Below, piece after piece: positions 6,300-6,797 of a DNA stretch of 6,797 nucleotides. The notes below the pieces were generated by a model, which saw only the letters and a program-made list of their open reading frames with translations, ran no database searches and was not told the DNA's origin. The stretch is from Planctomycetota bacterium (lineage in GTDB: Bacteria > Planctomycetota > Brocadiia > Brocadiales > Bathyanammoxibiaceae): positions 1-6,797 of the forward strand of contig JAUVQR010000080.1 in assembly GCA_030598065.1 (NCBI GenBank). Direction: 5' to 3'. The translations under genes and the position numbers were made by a program. How positions within the stretch are numbered: position 1 is the first letter of the stretch; each line of letters opens with the position of its first letter.

Positions 6300-6368
6300 A
6301 TGAAAGAGACCCTGGTCGCTGTGGAAAAGAGCCTCAAGTGGATGAAGAAGGAGATGGCTGAATCCTAG
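6300..6368 (+). CDS. Possible very short or remnant ORF, 22 codons
   Basis: From the ATG at 6300 the product is 22 residues, beginning MKETLVAVEKSLKWMKKEM, a strongly amphipathic helical pattern. The frame is open upstream to 6240 and would extend the charged helix (LNERNSRRLRD before the Met), but it has only CTG codons as possible starts there and no ribosome site. It could be the tail of a decayed gene, a tiny peptide, or chance. I recognise no family. Confidence 0.2.
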   Translation: MKETLVAVEKSLKWMKKEMAES

Positions 6369-6383
6369 CACAGTCGGGTACAC

Positions 6384-6399
6384 GGTTTAAGGGTTTAAG
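6384..6399. repeat. Tandem duplication of GGTTTAAG
   Basis: Two adjacent perfect copies of an 8-base unit, between the 22-codon frame and the small membrane protein gene. Too short to assign a role. Confidence 0.4.
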
Positions 6400-6431
6400 G
6401 AAGCCTGATTAAGACAACCGGGAGCGTCAAG

Positions 6432-6581
6432 ATGCCAGAGAAGATAATAGTGCCGGGGTACGTGACACTTGGACTGTCGATGCTGGGCGGCGTGCTACTC
6501 TACATGGTGTACGCCTATCTCAAGAAAAACCCGGATGAAGCCAGGGACGCGAAACGAAGGCGGCGAAGGCGCAAGAAATAG
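6432..6581 (+). CDS. Small single-span membrane protein with Arg-rich C-terminus (49 aa)
   Basis: A 49-codon gene that I do not recognise. It starts at ATG 6432 with GGGAG seven bases upstream, a good ribosome site. Residues 1-8 (MPEKIIVP) are short and near neutral. Residues 9-30 form one hydrophobic helix rich in Gly, Leu, Val and Tyr with a Ser-x3-Gly spacing (16-20). Residues 31-49 are highly charged, ending in a KRRRRRRKK tail. By the positive-inside rule the C-terminus should face the cytosol. The general plan resembles small accessory membrane proteins such as CcmD, but no cytochrome-biogenesis gene is nearby and the likeness is too general to name it. The basic tail could contact anionic lipids, RNA or a partner protein. 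It follows gpsA in the same direction, 200 bases downstream, and faces tRNA-Glu convergently. Confidence 0.65.
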   Translation: MPEKIIVPGYVTLGLSMLGGVLLYMVYAYLKKNPDEARDAKRRRRRRKK

Positions 6582-6671
6582 CCAACTGTCTCTCTTGCCA
6601 CGCCAAACAATGGGGACACGGTTGAAGGAGGGGGCAAAACCACGCTGCCGACATGAAGTAAAGAAATAAAG

Positions 6672-6747
6672 TGGTACCCCCACGGGGATTTGAACCCCGG
6701 TCTCTAGGCTGAGAACCTAGTATCCTGGGCCTCTAGACGATGGGGGC
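6672..6747 (-). tRNA. tRNA-Glu, anticodon CTC
   Basis: The minus strand folds into a full cloverleaf. The acceptor is GCCCCCA/TGGGGGT with a G1-U72 wobble, and the D-arm begins TCGTCTAGAGGCCCAGGA, near-identical to E. coli tRNA-Glu. The anticodon stem CTAGG/CCTAG closes loop TTCTCAG, with anticodon CTC at 6713-6711 (reads GAG). The T-arm is CGGGG-TTCAAAT-CCCCG, with discriminator A and an encoded CCA (6674-6672). Including CCA it is 76 bases. A companion TTC-anticodon gene for GAA is not in the window. Confidence 0.96.
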
Positions 6748-6797
6748 ACGTGTTTTGTGAGGGTCTATCTCGACGCGACCTGCATCTGGAGTTCAGA

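Larger units (their letters stand above)
6232..6431 (+). other. Spacer after gpsA with hairpin, unassigned open frame and tandem repeat
   Basis: This 200-base gap separates gpsA from the small membrane protein gene. It contains a short hairpin (6272-6286), an open frame ending at 6368, and a tandem 8-base repeat (6384-6399). No promoter matching sigma-70 well was found here, so the downstream gene may be transcribed by read-through from the prfB promoter. Confidence 0.4.

Noticed and set aside
6469..6669. Plus-strand 66-residue frame and overlapping minus-strand 62-residue frame
   Set aside because: They overlap the better supported 49-codon gene in other frames, lack ribosome sites, and look compositionally random.
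6582..6671. Intrinsic terminator between the small membrane gene and tRNA-Glu
   Set aside because: I found no stem of useful length followed by a T run on either strand; only a T-rich trailer after the tRNA.
6748..6797. Second tRNA or tRNA promoter upstream of tRNA-Glu
   Set aside because: No T-arm or CCA end is recognisable in the last 50 bases, and no -35/-10 pair fits well.

Overview
This is a compact stretch of bacterial chromosome carrying housekeeping genes, with base composition slightly above half G+C by eye. I see no transposase, integrase, phage gene, CRISPR array or toxin-antitoxin pair. The organism cannot be fixed from the sequence alone. A SpoVG protein with a CxxC/CxxC zinc-ribbon inserted in the middle, lying directly downstream of ispE, recalls SpoVG proteins I remember from Planctomycetota. 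I offer that only as a tentative assignment to an uncultured planctomycete or a related deep-branching lineage.

Layout. The left part (1-2640) reads leftward, in transcription order: rsmD (16S rRNA m2G966 methyltransferase), ispE (CDP-ME kinase of the non-mevalonate isoprenoid pathway), spoVG-like, an intergenic leader of about 186 bases, and the first 151 codons of an acetolactate synthase large subunit (ilvB-like), cut off by the window edge. rsmD and ispE overlap by 8 bases, and spoVG follows ispE by 38 bases, so these three are probably one operon.

A divergent control region (2641-2793) separates this from a rightward operon. It holds a near-consensus sigma-70 promoter facing right and a weaker one facing left. 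The rightward operon is prfB (peptide release factor 2), glyA (serine hydroxymethyltransferase) and gpsA (glycerol-3-phosphate dehydrogenase). prfB is intact but needs a programmed +1 frameshift at CTT TGA C after codon 19, so it must not be read as a pseudogene.

After gpsA comes about 200 bases with a short hairpin and an unassigned open frame. A convincing 49-codon gene follows, for a single-span membrane protein with a run of six arginines at its C-terminal end. The window closes with tRNA-Glu(CTC) on the minus strand.

The genes serve general growth: ribosome modification, isoprenoid precursors, branched-chain amino acids, translation termination, one-carbon metabolism and phospholipid precursors. 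I do not see a multi-gene novel system. The points worth a second look are the zinc-ribbon SpoVG, an RF2 frameshift site without an obvious stimulatory Shine-Dalgarno, unusual active-site-flanking residues in GlyA, the Arg-tailed small membrane protein, and the ilvB leader.
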